From Pseudomonadota bacterium (GTDB lineage Bacteria; Pseudomonadota; Gammaproteobacteria; Steroidobacterales; Steroidobacteraceae): DNA of 64,000 nucleotides. The notes beneath the pieces were generated by a model, which ran no database searches, was not told where the DNA came from, and saw only the letters and a list, made by a program, of their open reading frames with translations. Location: positions 88,613 through 152,612 of the forward strand of contig JAFEDT010000017.1 of assembly GCA_018241445.1 (NCBI GenBank). The letters are read 5' to 3'. Position numbers and translations under genes: made by a program. Positions 26,826 through 35,197 of the stretch are shown here, in pieces (position 1 is the first letter of the stretch; every line of letters starts with the position of its first letter).

Positions 26826-28610
26826 TCAGTACGTGCGCGCCTTGGGCGCGATGGTCTCGGCGTCCTGGGTCAGGGTGTTCAGGTGCACGGGCCGATAATC
26901 GAAACGCACCTTGCCCGGCCCCTCGACCCACACCAGCGTGTGCTTGAGCCAGTTGACGTCGTCGCGCTGCGGGAAGTCCTCGCGCGCGTGCGCGCCGCGG
27001 CTCTCGGTGCGGTTGGCCGCGGAGTGGATGGTGGCGGTGGCCTGCAGCAGCAGGTTCTCCAGCTCCAGCGTCTCCACCAGGTCGGAGTTCCACACCAGCG
27101 AGCGGTCGCTGACATGCACGTCCGGCAGGCTGGCAAATGTTGCCGCAACGCGCGCCACCCCCTGTGCCAGGCTCTCGCCGCTGCGGAACACGGCGGCATC
27201 CAGTTGCATGGCCTTCTGCATCTCGGTGCGGATCTGCGCCGTCGGACGCGAACCATTGGCGTTGCGCAACCGCTCGATGCGGGCCAGCGCGCTCTCACCG
27301 GCGTCCGCCGCCAGCGGCGCGTGGCGTTCCCCGGGCTTGATGATCTCGGCGCAGCGGCGCGCGGCCTGGCGGCCGAACACCACCAGGTCCAGCAGCGAGT
27401 TGGATCCCAGCCGGTTGGCGCCGTGTACCGATACGCAGGCCCCCTCGCCCACTGCCATCAGGCCGGGCACCACGGTATCGGGGTTACCGTTCTTCGGGAC
27501 CACCACCTCGCCGTGATAGTTGCAGGGAATTCCACCCATGTTGTAGTGGACCGTCGGGCAGACCGGGATCGGCTCGCGCGTGACATCGACGCCGGCAAAA
27601 ATGCGCGAAGTCTCGGCGATGCCCGGCAGGCGCTCGTGAATCACGGCCGCCCCCAGGTGCTCCAGGTGCAGGTGAATATAATCGCGTTCGGGGCCGACAC
27701 CGCGGCCCTCGCGGATCTCAATGGTCATGGCACGGCTGACGACGTCGCGCGAAGCCAGGTCCTTGGCGTTGGGAGCGTAGCGCTCCATGAAACGCTCGCC
27801 CGCCGAGTTGGTCAGGTAGCCGCCTTCGCCGCGCGCGCCTTCCGTTATCAGGCAGCCGGCGCCGTAGATCCCGGTCGGATGGAACTGCACGAACTCCATG
27901 TCCTGCAGAGGCAGTCCGGCGCGCAGCACCATGGCGTTGCCGTCGCCGGTGCACGAATGCGCTGAAGTGCAGGTGTAGTAGGCGCGCCCGTAGCCGCCGG
28001 TGGCCAGGATGGTGGTGTGGGCGCGGAAGCGGTGCAGGGTGCCCTCGGCCAGGTCCAGGGCGACGACGCCGCGGCACACTCCGTCCTGCATGATCAGGTC
28101 GATCGCGAAATATTCGACGAAGAACGTGGCGGAATGCCGGATCGACTGCTGGTACAGCGTATGCAGCATCGCGTGCCCGGTGCGGTCGGCGGCGGCGCAG
28201 GTGCGCTGCGCGGTGCCCTTGCCGAAGTCAGTGGTCATGCCGCCGAAAGGACGCTGGTAGATGAGGCCGGCCTCGGTGCGCGAGAACGGCACGCCGTAAT
28301 GCTCCAGTTCCACCACCGCCGCCGGGGCTTCCTTGCACATCAGCTCGATCGCATCCTGGTCGCCCAGCCAGTCCGATCCCTTGACGGTGTCGTACATGTG
28401 CCAGCGCCAGTCATCCGGACCCATGTTGCCCAGTGCTGCGCTGATGCCGCCCTGCGCCGCCACCGTGTGGCTGCGGGTCGGAAAGAGCTTGGTGATGCAG
28501 GCAGTCGACAGTCCCGCCTCGGCCAGGCCCAGCGTGGCGCGCAGTCCGGCGCCGCCGGCGCCGATCACGATGACGTCGAAGCTGTGGTCGATGAACTTCG
28601 GCTCACTCAT
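26826..28610 (-). CDS. sdhA: Succinate dehydrogenase flavoprotein subunit
   Basis: A 594-residue FAD subunit that oxidises succinate to fumarate. The N-terminal dinucleotide fold is [18 protein letters not shown]. The covalent FAD His is in [11 protein letters not shown] (H48), which SdhE would flavinylate. Active-site segments are [31 protein letters not shown] and [14 protein letters not shown], and the C-terminus has a WLKHTLVW element. The start is the ATG at 28610 overlapping the sdhD stop (ATGA); the open stretch upstream is antisense-like sequence in sdhD. Confidence 0.98.
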   Translation of the reverse strand: MSEPKFIDHSFDVIVIGAGGAGLRATLGLAEAGLSTACITKLFPTRSHTVAAQGGISAALGNMGPDDWRWHMYDTVKGSDWLGDQDAIELMCKEAPAAVVELEHYGVPFSRTEAGLIYQRPFGGMTTDFGKGTAQRTCAAADRTGHAMLHTLYQQSIRHSATFFVEYFAIDLIMQDGVCRGVVALDLAEGTLHRFRAHTTILATGGYGRAYYTCTSAHSCTGDGNAMVLRAGLPLQDMEFVQFHPTGIYGAGCLITEGARGEGGYLTNSAGERFMERYAPNAKDLASRDVVSRAMTIEIREGRGVGPERDYIHLHLEHLGAAVIHERLPGIAETSRIFAGVDVTREPIPVCPTVHYNMGGIPCNYHGEVVVPKNGNPDTVVPGLMAVGEGACVSVHGANRLGSNSLLDLVVFGRQAARRCAEIIKPGERHAPLAADAGESALARIERLRNANGSRPTAQIRTEMQKAMQLDAAVFRSGESLAQGVARVAATFASLPDVHVSDRSLVWNSDLVETLELENLLLQATATIHSAANRTESRGAHAREDFPQRDDVNWLKHTLVWVEGPGKVRFDYRPVHLNTLTQDAETIAPKARTY

Positions 28611-28999
28611 GCCGGGGCCCCGATAGCCACCTTGAGAATCGCGAACAGTCCGGCCGCCGCCAGCAGGACATGCGCGAAAGTCAGCGCCACCAGCGTCACG
28701 GTCCTGGTGCCCTTGCCGTGCACGTAGTCCTCGACTATCACTCGCAGGCCCAGCTGCGAGTGCCACACGGCGCACAGCAGGAACAACGCCAGCAGCAGCG
28801 CACTGGATCCCTGGCGCATCCAGGCCACGGCAGTGGCATGGTCCAGCACCGGCAGTGACAGCAGCGAGACCACGAACCAGACCGACAGCGGTATCAGGGC
28901 CAGAGCCGACAGGCGCTGCAGCCACCAGTGCCCGACTCCGTCATGGGCGGCGCCCAGTCCCAGTACCCGGCCCAGCGGGCTGCGCAGGTTGGCGTTCAT
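28607..28999 (-). CDS. sdhD: Succinate dehydrogenase membrane anchor SdhD
   Basis: A 130-residue inner-membrane protein with three helices. It begins with [21 protein letters not shown]. The second helix holds the haem-ligand His in [22 protein letters not shown], with the conserved Asp-Tyr pair. It forms the quinone and haem site with SdhC. The ATG at 28999 overlaps the sdhC stop by 4 bp. A much longer open frame upstream covers sdhC and the assembly-factor gene in another frame and is not real. Confidence 0.94.
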   Translation of the reverse strand: MNANLRSPLGRVLGLGAAHDGVGHWWLQRLSALALIPLSVWFVVSLLSLPVLDHATAVAWMRQGSSALLLALFLLCAVWHSQLGLRVIVEDYVHGKGTRTVTLVALTFAHVLLAAAGLFAILKVAIGAPA

Positions 29000-29379
29000 G
29001 ACCACTTCCCCCACAACAGCGCACCCAGCAGGAGCATCAGCGCCACGCTGACGATGCCCATGATCCAGGCACTGCGGCGCGCCTGCGGCCGCTCCATGCC
29101 GCGTCCGGTATCCCACACCAGGTGGCGCACACCGGCGACCAGGTGATAACAGAAGGCCACCACGAGTGCCGCATACAGCAGCCGGGCCGGCAGGCTGGAC
29201 AGGCAGCGGCTCGCGCGCGCGTAGTGGATCGGGCCCGCGGCAACCGCGGTCAGCCAGTACACCAGCAATACCAGGCCGACCGACAGGCCGACGCCGGTGA
29301 ATCGGTTGAGGATGGAGGTGGTCATGGTGTACCCGAAGGCGTACACAGACAGGTGGGGCGACAGGGGTCGGTTGGACAT
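28996..29379 (-). CDS. sdhC: Succinate dehydrogenase cytochrome b556 subunit
   Basis: A 127-residue membrane anchor with three helices. The N-terminal RPLSPHLSVY is the family signature. The haem ligand His is in CYHLVAGVRHLVWDTG. The quinone-site segment, normally SI-x-HR-x-TG, reads SILNRFTG here, so His is replaced by Asn, while Ser and Arg are kept. The ATG is at 29379, 2 bases after the stop of the assembly-factor gene. Confidence 0.94.
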   Translation of the reverse strand: MSNRPLSPHLSVYAFGYTMTTSILNRFTGVGLSVGLVLLVYWLTAVAAGPIHYARASRCLSSLPARLLYAALVVAFCYHLVAGVRHLVWDTGRGMERPQARRSAWIMGIVSVALMLLLGALLWGKWS

Positions 29380-29381
29380 GG

Positions 29382-29576
29382 TCAGAAGTCGATGCAGCGG
29401 CCGTTGTGCTCCCAGTCACCGAAGCGCGTCGGCTCCGGTCCCTCCGGACCGCCGATCTCGCGCGGCGCGCTCGCCGGCCTGCCAGGGTTCGAGGGCCGGA
29501 CTGTCTGGGGGGCCGCAGCAGGAGACAGGCCCGGGCCGTGGCGCGGGTCCTTGTGTTCGGACGTCGGCATATCCAT
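29382..29576 (-). CDS. DUF1674/SdhAF4-like assembly factor
   Basis: A 64-residue protein whose last 25 residues carry the DUF1674 signature (EIGGPEGPEPTRFGDWE, then NGRCIDF at the very end). This is the hallmark of the SdhAF4 family, which in eukaryotes guards flavinylated SdhA before it joins SdhB. The N-terminal half is Pro/Ala-rich and probably flexible. Two start codons are possible, ATG at 29576 or at 29570; GGGGAG lies upstream at a rather long distance. It heads the sdh operon, 2 bases before sdhC, so both known types of SdhA helper flank the structural genes. Confidence 0.85.
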   Translation of the reverse strand: MDMPTSEHKDPRHGPGLSPAAAPQTVRPSNPGRPASAPREIGGPEGPEPTRFGDWEHNGRCIDF

Positions 29577-29626
29577 ATAGTCTGCCAGATTCTCCCCGGG
29601 GCAGCCACGCGCCGTGCCGCCAACTC

Positions 29627-29674
29627 CTTGATAAACAATGCTCTTGATAAACAATGCTCTTGATAAACACTGAA
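29627..29674 (+). repeat. Three tandem 16-bp repeats spanning the ygfZ start
   Basis: Three head-to-tail copies of CTTGATAAACAATGCT (29627, 29643, 29659; the last copy differs at several bases). They fill the gap between divergent ygfZ and the sdh operon. Each full unit contains an ATG; the ygfZ ATG (29654) is in the second copy. Because 16 is not a multiple of 3, the ATG in copy one is out of frame and opens a 12-codon frame that ends inside the gene. Confidence 0.8.
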
Positions 29675-30598
29675 CAGAGCCACGCACCGAGTGTTCCGCT
29701 CGTCCACCTCGGCGTCCTGCGGGTGAGCGGTGTGGACGCGAAGGCTTTCCTCCAGGGCCAGCTCTCCAATGACCTCGAGCGCCTGACACCCGCTCGCTCT
29801 CTTCTGGCCGGTTATCACAATCCCCAGGGCCGCGTTGTCGCCCTGCTGCGCCTCGTACAGCAGGAGGACGACGACCTGTTGGCGGTGGCGCCACGCGATC
29901 TTCTGGCGCCGCTGATGGAGCGGCTGCGCCGCTACATCCTGCGGGCCAGGGTGCGGCTCGATGATGCCTCGGAGCAGTGGCAGGTCACCGGAGTCCTCTC
30001 TGACGACGCGATGACGCGCGCCGGCGGCGCGCTGCCACTGCAGCTCGGCGCGTACAGCACGCGCGCGCTGTTGCTGACACCCCGGCAAAGCGACGGCGCC
30101 ACGAGCAGCACCGATGCCGCGCTGCAACTACTCTGGCGCCAGCGCGCCATCGCCGAGGGCGAGCCCCAGGTGTGGGCGCCGAACAGCGAAGCATTCGTCG
30201 CGCAGATGCTGAACCTGGACGTGCTCGGCGCGATTGCATTCGACAAGGGCTGCTACACCGGCCAGGAGGTGATCGCGCGCGCGCACTACCGCGGCCGGGT
30301 GAAGCGGCGCATGCAGCGCTTCGTCACAGGGGACGCGGCGGTGAGCCTGCGTTGCGGCGACAGCGGGACCTTCAGCGACGGGCGCCCCTTCAGGGTAGTG
30401 GACGCGGTGCCTGTCGCGGGCGGCGGGTACGAGTTCCTCGCTGTCACCTCCCTGCCCGGCAGCGCGAGCGATGCCGCGATGCGTGGCGATGCCACCGAGG
30501 CTGAGCGGCACGCGGGCACCGGGGGCGGCGCGGCCATGGATGCGCCAGCGCGCGTGCACGCGCAGTCGCTTCCGCTGCCCTACGAATTGCCCGTGTGA
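29654..30598 (+). CDS. ygfZ: Folate-binding protein YgfZ
   Basis: A 314-residue tetrahydrofolate-dependent protein (GcvT-like fold) that supports iron-sulfur cluster repair or assembly. The N-terminal part has VHLGVLRVSGVDAKAFLQGQLSNDLERL. The family signature K-G-C-Y-T-G-Q-E is in FDKGCYTGQEVIARAHYRGRVKRR (about 196-219) with the conserved Cys. In other gammaproteobacteria ygfZ is also next to sdhE and rpoE, so the neighbourhood fits. It is divergent from the sdh operon, whose SdhB needs clusters. The start is an ATG inside a tandem repeat; a later start near the VPLVHLG segment is possible. Confidence 0.92.
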   Translation: MLLINTEQSHAPSVPLVHLGVLRVSGVDAKAFLQGQLSNDLERLTPARSLLAGYHNPQGRVVALLRLVQQEDDDLLAVAPRDLLAPLMERLRRYILRARVRLDDASEQWQVTGVLSDDAMTRAGGALPLQLGAYSTRALLLTPRQSDGATSSTDAALQLLWRQRAIAEGEPQVWAPNSEAFVAQMLNLDVLGAIAFDKGCYTGQEVIARAHYRGRVKRRMQRFVTGDAAVSLRCGDSGTFSDGRPFRVVDAVPVAGGGYEFLAVTSLPGSASDAAMRGDATEAERHAGTGGGAAMDAPARVHAQSLPLPYELPV

Positions 30599-30624
30599 CC
30601 GTGCGCCCACGTGACTGGATCGGG

Positions 30625-30652
30625 GACCCTGAGGGGTGGACCCCGAGGGGTG
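30625..30652 (+). repeat. Tandem 14-bp direct repeat beside the palindromic element
   Basis: GACCCTGAGGGGTG (30625-30638) is followed at once by GACCCCGAGGGGTG (30639-30652). The second copy lies at the same distance from the GTGTGTA palindrome as the GACCC string at 63744, so it is probably the left part of the repeat family. Confidence 0.6.
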
Positions 30653-30670
30653 AATGTACCTTGCCGCGGT

Positions 30671-30690
30671 GTGTGTAAAGAAATACACAC
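30671..30690. repeat. GTGTGTA-N6-TACACAC palindromic element, copy 1
   Basis: Left arm GTGTGTA (30671-30677), six-base spacer AAGAAA, right arm TACACAC (30684-30690). It lies in the convergent gap between ygfZ and murI. The same 7+6+7 structure recurs at 46786 and 63777, each preceded by an ATG/CTT-rich string 15 to 17 bases away. As RNA it would form a 7-bp hairpin with a 6-base loop on either strand. Confidence 0.75.
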
Positions 30691-30733
30691 TTCCCGTGAA
30701 TGCAGGGGAATTCCCTGGGGCCAGGGGAAATTC

Positions 30734-30760
30734 CCCGGGGTCGGGGGCAAACCCCCCGGG
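30734..30760 (-). terminator. GC-rich hairpin after murI
   Basis: GGGGG (30743-30747), CAAA loop, CCCCC (30752-30756), extended by CCC/GGG outside. It lies about 20 bases past the murI stop. Adjacent GGGAATTCCC and GGGGAAATTCCCC dyads (30706-30736) add further structure. No T-run follows, so it may be a Rho-independent-like pause or part of the intergenic repeat. Confidence 0.4.
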
Positions 30761-30776
30761 CCTGCAGCCTGTGGTG

Positions 30777-31628
30777 CTACAAGTCCACCAGCTCCACCTC
30801 GGCTCCCGAGATCGGCCGCTCGAGGAAGCGGCTGCCCACGCGCGCGAAGCGTTCGGCGTCGTCGGTCGCCAGCAGCCTGAGGGCTGCGTGACCCGGCTCC
30901 AGCGGCGGCGCCCCCAGCTGCGCGGGCTGTGCGCCAAGGGCGGCTTCCCGCAGCACAGTGCGCACCTGGGCGGCCGTCGTCGTCGCCGAATCCACCACCG
31001 CGACTCCCGCGGGCAGGGTGGCGCGGATCACCGCCGCCAGCATCGGGAAATGGGTGCAGCCCAGCACCAGCGTGTCCGGTGGCCCGCCCGGCAGATCGCG
31101 GCGGAACATCGGACCCAGGTAGTGCCGCGCAGCGCTGTCGGCCACCTCGCCGCTGCACAGGCCTTCCTCCGCCAGCGCGACGAACAGCGGCGCCGCCTGT
31201 GCGCTCACCCGCGCATGCGGACGCAGCCGCAGGATCGCGGACTGGTAGGCGCCGCGGCGTACCGTGCCCTCGGTGGCGATGACCGCGATGCGCCCGGAGG
31301 GCGACACCTCGCAGGCCGCCTGTGCACCCGGCTCCACCACGCCAATGACCGGTACACCCGCCAGCCGCTCGCGCACCGCCGGCAGCGCCGCCGCCGACAC
31401 CGTGTTGCACGCCACCACCAGGCACTTCACGCCATAGTCTGCGAGGGTGTCGGCGGCCCTGACGGAGTAACGCGTGACGGTTGCCGCGCTCTTGGTGCCG
31501 TAGGGCAGGCGCGCGGTATCACCCAGGTAGACGAAGGATTCCGCCGGCAGCGCTGCGCACAGTTCCTTGAGCACTGTAAGCCCACCGACACCGGAATCGA
31601 ACACGCCGATGGGTGCGCCGCTGGCCAA
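30777..31628 (-). CDS. murI: Glutamate racemase
   Basis: A 283-residue enzyme that makes D-glutamate for peptidoglycan. It has the two catalytic Cys segments VVACNTVSAAAL (about 72) and LVLGCTHFPML (about 186). The N-terminal FDSGVGGLTVLKEL and the YLGDTARLPYG substrate loop are present. The apparent start is a TTG at 31628, six bases after the lysS stop, with no clear ribosome site, so translation may be coupled to lysS. The alternative GTG (at the VFDSGVGG segment) would cut into the first strand. Confidence 0.95.
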   Translation of the reverse strand: MASGAPIGVFDSGVGGLTVLKELCAALPAESFVYLGDTARLPYGTKSAATVTRYSVRAADTLADYGVKCLVVACNTVSAAALPAVRERLAGVPVIGVVEPGAQAACEVSPSGRIAVIATEGTVRRGAYQSAILRLRPHARVSAQAAPLFVALAEEGLCSGEVADSAARHYLGPMFRRDLPGGPPDTLVLGCTHFPMLAAVIRATLPAGVAVVDSATTTAAQVRTVLREAALGAQPAQLGAPPLEPGHAALRLLATDDAERFARVGSRFLERPISGAEVELVDL

Positions 31629-31633
31629 GGGAC

Positions 31634-33154
<1,521 letters not shown>

Positions 33155-33157
33155 CGT

Positions 33158-34253
33158 CTACACACCCGCCTTCAGTGACGCCTCCAGAAACTGGTCCAGT
33201 GCCCCATCCAGCACCGCCGCGGTATTGCCAACCTCGACCCCGGTGCGCAAGTCCTTGATGCGCGACTGGTCGAGCACGTAGGAGCGGATCTGGTTGCCCC
33301 AGCTCACGTCCGACTTGGAGTCCTCCAGCACGCGCGCCGCGGCGTTGCGCTTGTTGACCTCCAGCTCGTACAGCTTGGCCTTCAGCATCTTCATCGCGGT
33401 CGAGCGGTTCTTGTGCTGGCTGCGCTCGTTCTGGCAGGCCACCACGATGCCACTGGGTGCGTGGGTGATACGCACCGCCGACTCGGTCTTGTTGACGTGC
33501 TGGCCGCCAGCGCCGGAGGAGCGATAGACGTCGACCTTCAGGTCGGCCGGGTTGATGTCGATCTCGATGTCGTCATCCACCTCGGGCGAGACGAACACCG
33601 AGGCAAAGGAAGTGTGGCGGCGATTGCCGGAATCGAAGGGTGACTTGCGCACCAGGCGGTGCACGCCGGTCTCGGTGCGCAGCCAGCCGTAGGCGTATTC
33701 CCCCTGCACCTCGACGGTGGCGCTCTTGATGCCCGCGACCTCGCCCGGGTTGGAATCGATTACCTCGCAGCCGAAGCCGCGCGCCGCGCCCCAGCGCAGG
33801 TACATGCGCAGCAGCATCTGCGCCCAGTCCTGGGCCTCGGTACCGCCGGCGCCGGCCTGGATGTCCAGGAACGCACTGTGCGCATCCATCTCGCCGCGAA
33901 ACATGCGCTTCAACTCCAGGTGACGCACGTCCGCTTCCAGCCTCTGCGCCTCGGACTCCAGGTCGCGCGCGGCCGCCTCGTCGTTTTCCGCCTCCGCCAG
34001 CTGCAGCAGTTCGGCGGCTTCCGCTACGCCCGTGGAAGTGCGCTCGATCTCCCCCGTGTCGGCGCTCAGCCGCGCCCGCTCGCGCCCGAGTTCCTGCGCA
34101 CGTGCCGGATCCGACCACACAGCCGGGTCCTCCAGCTCGCGTCCGACCTCTTCCAGGCGCTCGCGCTTGCGGTCGTACTCAAAGAAACCCCCGTAGCGAG
34201 TCGATGCGCTCGCCGAGATCCCTGAGCTGTCGCTTGAGCTGATTGACTTCCAT
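33158..34253 (-). CDS. prfB: Peptide chain release factor 2 (programmed +1 frameshift)
   Basis: Release factor for UGA and UAA stops. The first 24 codons begin at the ATG at 34253 ([20 protein letters not shown]) and run into an in-frame TGA at 34181-34179. A +1 shift there joins the rest, giving 364 residues, the normal length. The stop-recognition tripeptide SPF is in VRKSPFDSG, and the peptidyl-hydrolysis GGQ is in [18 protein letters not shown]. The shift makes RF2 control its own amount: when RF2 is scarce the ribosome pauses at the UGA and slips. It lies 3 bases before lysS. Confidence 0.97.
34179..34193 (-). other. RF2 programmed frameshift site
   Basis: Read on the minus strand the codons are CGG GGG TTT CTT TGA followed by G. 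The G-run acts as an internal Shine-Dalgarno three bases before the slippery CTT, and TGA is the stop that RF2 itself reads. This matches the known bacterial site (AGGGGG-TAT-CTT-TGA-C) with two changed bases, and the base after TGA is G instead of the usual C. Confidence 0.95.
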
Positions 34254-34384
34254 GGGAGCGGGGAGCCGGACGCGCGGATTGCGCGCCGACGATGCTAAAG
34301 GGCGCATGGCGCCCCAAGCAAGGGATATGGTGGCGATGGCGGGCGGGGCTCACCTTCGCGCCGGATTCGCCGGCAGAAGAGCCC

Positions 34385-35038
34385 TCAGGAGCGGATCTGG
34401 AACAGGCGCAGGCCCGGCCCTATGGCCAAAGCCGTGGCCAGCGCCAGCAGCAGCATCGGCAGGGTCTGCGCCGGTTCCGGCACGGAGGTGCTGCCAGCAG
34501 TCCAGTCGCCCTGGCCGATCTTCAGCGTCGGGGCGCCATTCGCGCCGGCTGAGAGCAGCAGGGTAAAGGCGTCCTGTGAGATTGCTCCCAGCGCCGAACA
34601 GGCGTTGGCGAGCGACCAAGAGCCAAGGTTCTGCACGCTGAAGCTCGCCGCGCCGGTCCCGCAGCGGGTCGTGTCGTAGTTGAAGTAGAAGGCCAGTGCA
34701 CCGCTGGCCAGGGACCAGACCTCCACCTGCTCCGCCGGATTGAGATCGGAACCGGATGGCCAGTTCTCCCAGATCGGAGGTGTCTGAAATCCGCTCAGGT
34801 CGGTCGGCACATGATTCTGATTGTTGGGCGGATTGACGCAGCTTGGCGCCCCGCCAATCTCGGGATTGAAGGTCACAGCCGCGCCCAGGAAGGTGATGCC
34901 GCAGCTCACAGGCGTCAGCGGAAAGTCGATCTGGATTCCGCGGGCGGCCGCCCCAGCAGACAGTGCCAGCGCGACGGCAGCGAAGCCCATCATCGCGACC
35001 AGATTGCGAATGGATTGATACGCGGTGACGCAGCGCAT
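34385..35038 (-). CDS. PEP-CTERM-type secreted protein
   Basis: A 217-residue protein with a signal peptide (LVAMMGFAAVALALSAGAAARG) and a C-terminal sorting tail: the VPEP motif (SVPEPAQTLPM), a hydrophobic helix (LLLALATALAIGPGL) and a short basic end. Such tails are cut by exosortase (EpsH/XrtA). The mature part (about 31-185) has four or more Cys and Asn/Pro-rich stretches (CVNPPNNQNHVP), with no known catalytic motif. The start at 35038 is favoured by GGGGGAAG just upstream. Another frame is open over the same bases but lacks both signal and anchor. It sits between the nSTAND gene and prfB. No exosortase is in the window, although a TIGR03087-type glycosyltransferase at 43073 points to one elsewhere. 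Confidence 0.8.
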   Translation of the reverse strand: MRCVTAYQSIRNLVAMMGFAAVALALSAGAAARGIQIDFPLTPVSCGITFLGAAVTFNPEIGGAPSCVNPPNNQNHVPTDLSGFQTPPIWENWPSGSDLNPAEQVEVWSLASGALAFYFNYDTTRCGTGAASFSVQNLGSWSLANACSALGAISQDAFTLLLSAGANGAPTLKIGQGDWTAGSTSVPEPAQTLPMLLLALATALAIGPGLRLFQIRS

Positions 35039-35197
35039 GACTTCCCCCAACAAGCAGAAGATTCCTCTGAAGCACAACGATTGCAAGAACCATACTGATG
35101 AAGTTATTTATTTATGAATACATGCGCTTGTAGTGATTACCTCTTCTTGTCAGTCACGCCGATTGTCCCGGGAATGTCAATTTCTTCGACACCCGTC

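Noticed and set aside
34350..35093. Second open frame over the PEP-CTERM gene
   Set aside because: Lacks signal peptide, VPEP tail and ribosome site; the frame at 34385-35038 has all three.
35161..35197. Perfect TTGACA box (minus strand) upstream of the PEP-CTERM gene
   Set aside because: No acceptable -10 box at 15 to 19 bases; not listed as a promoter.
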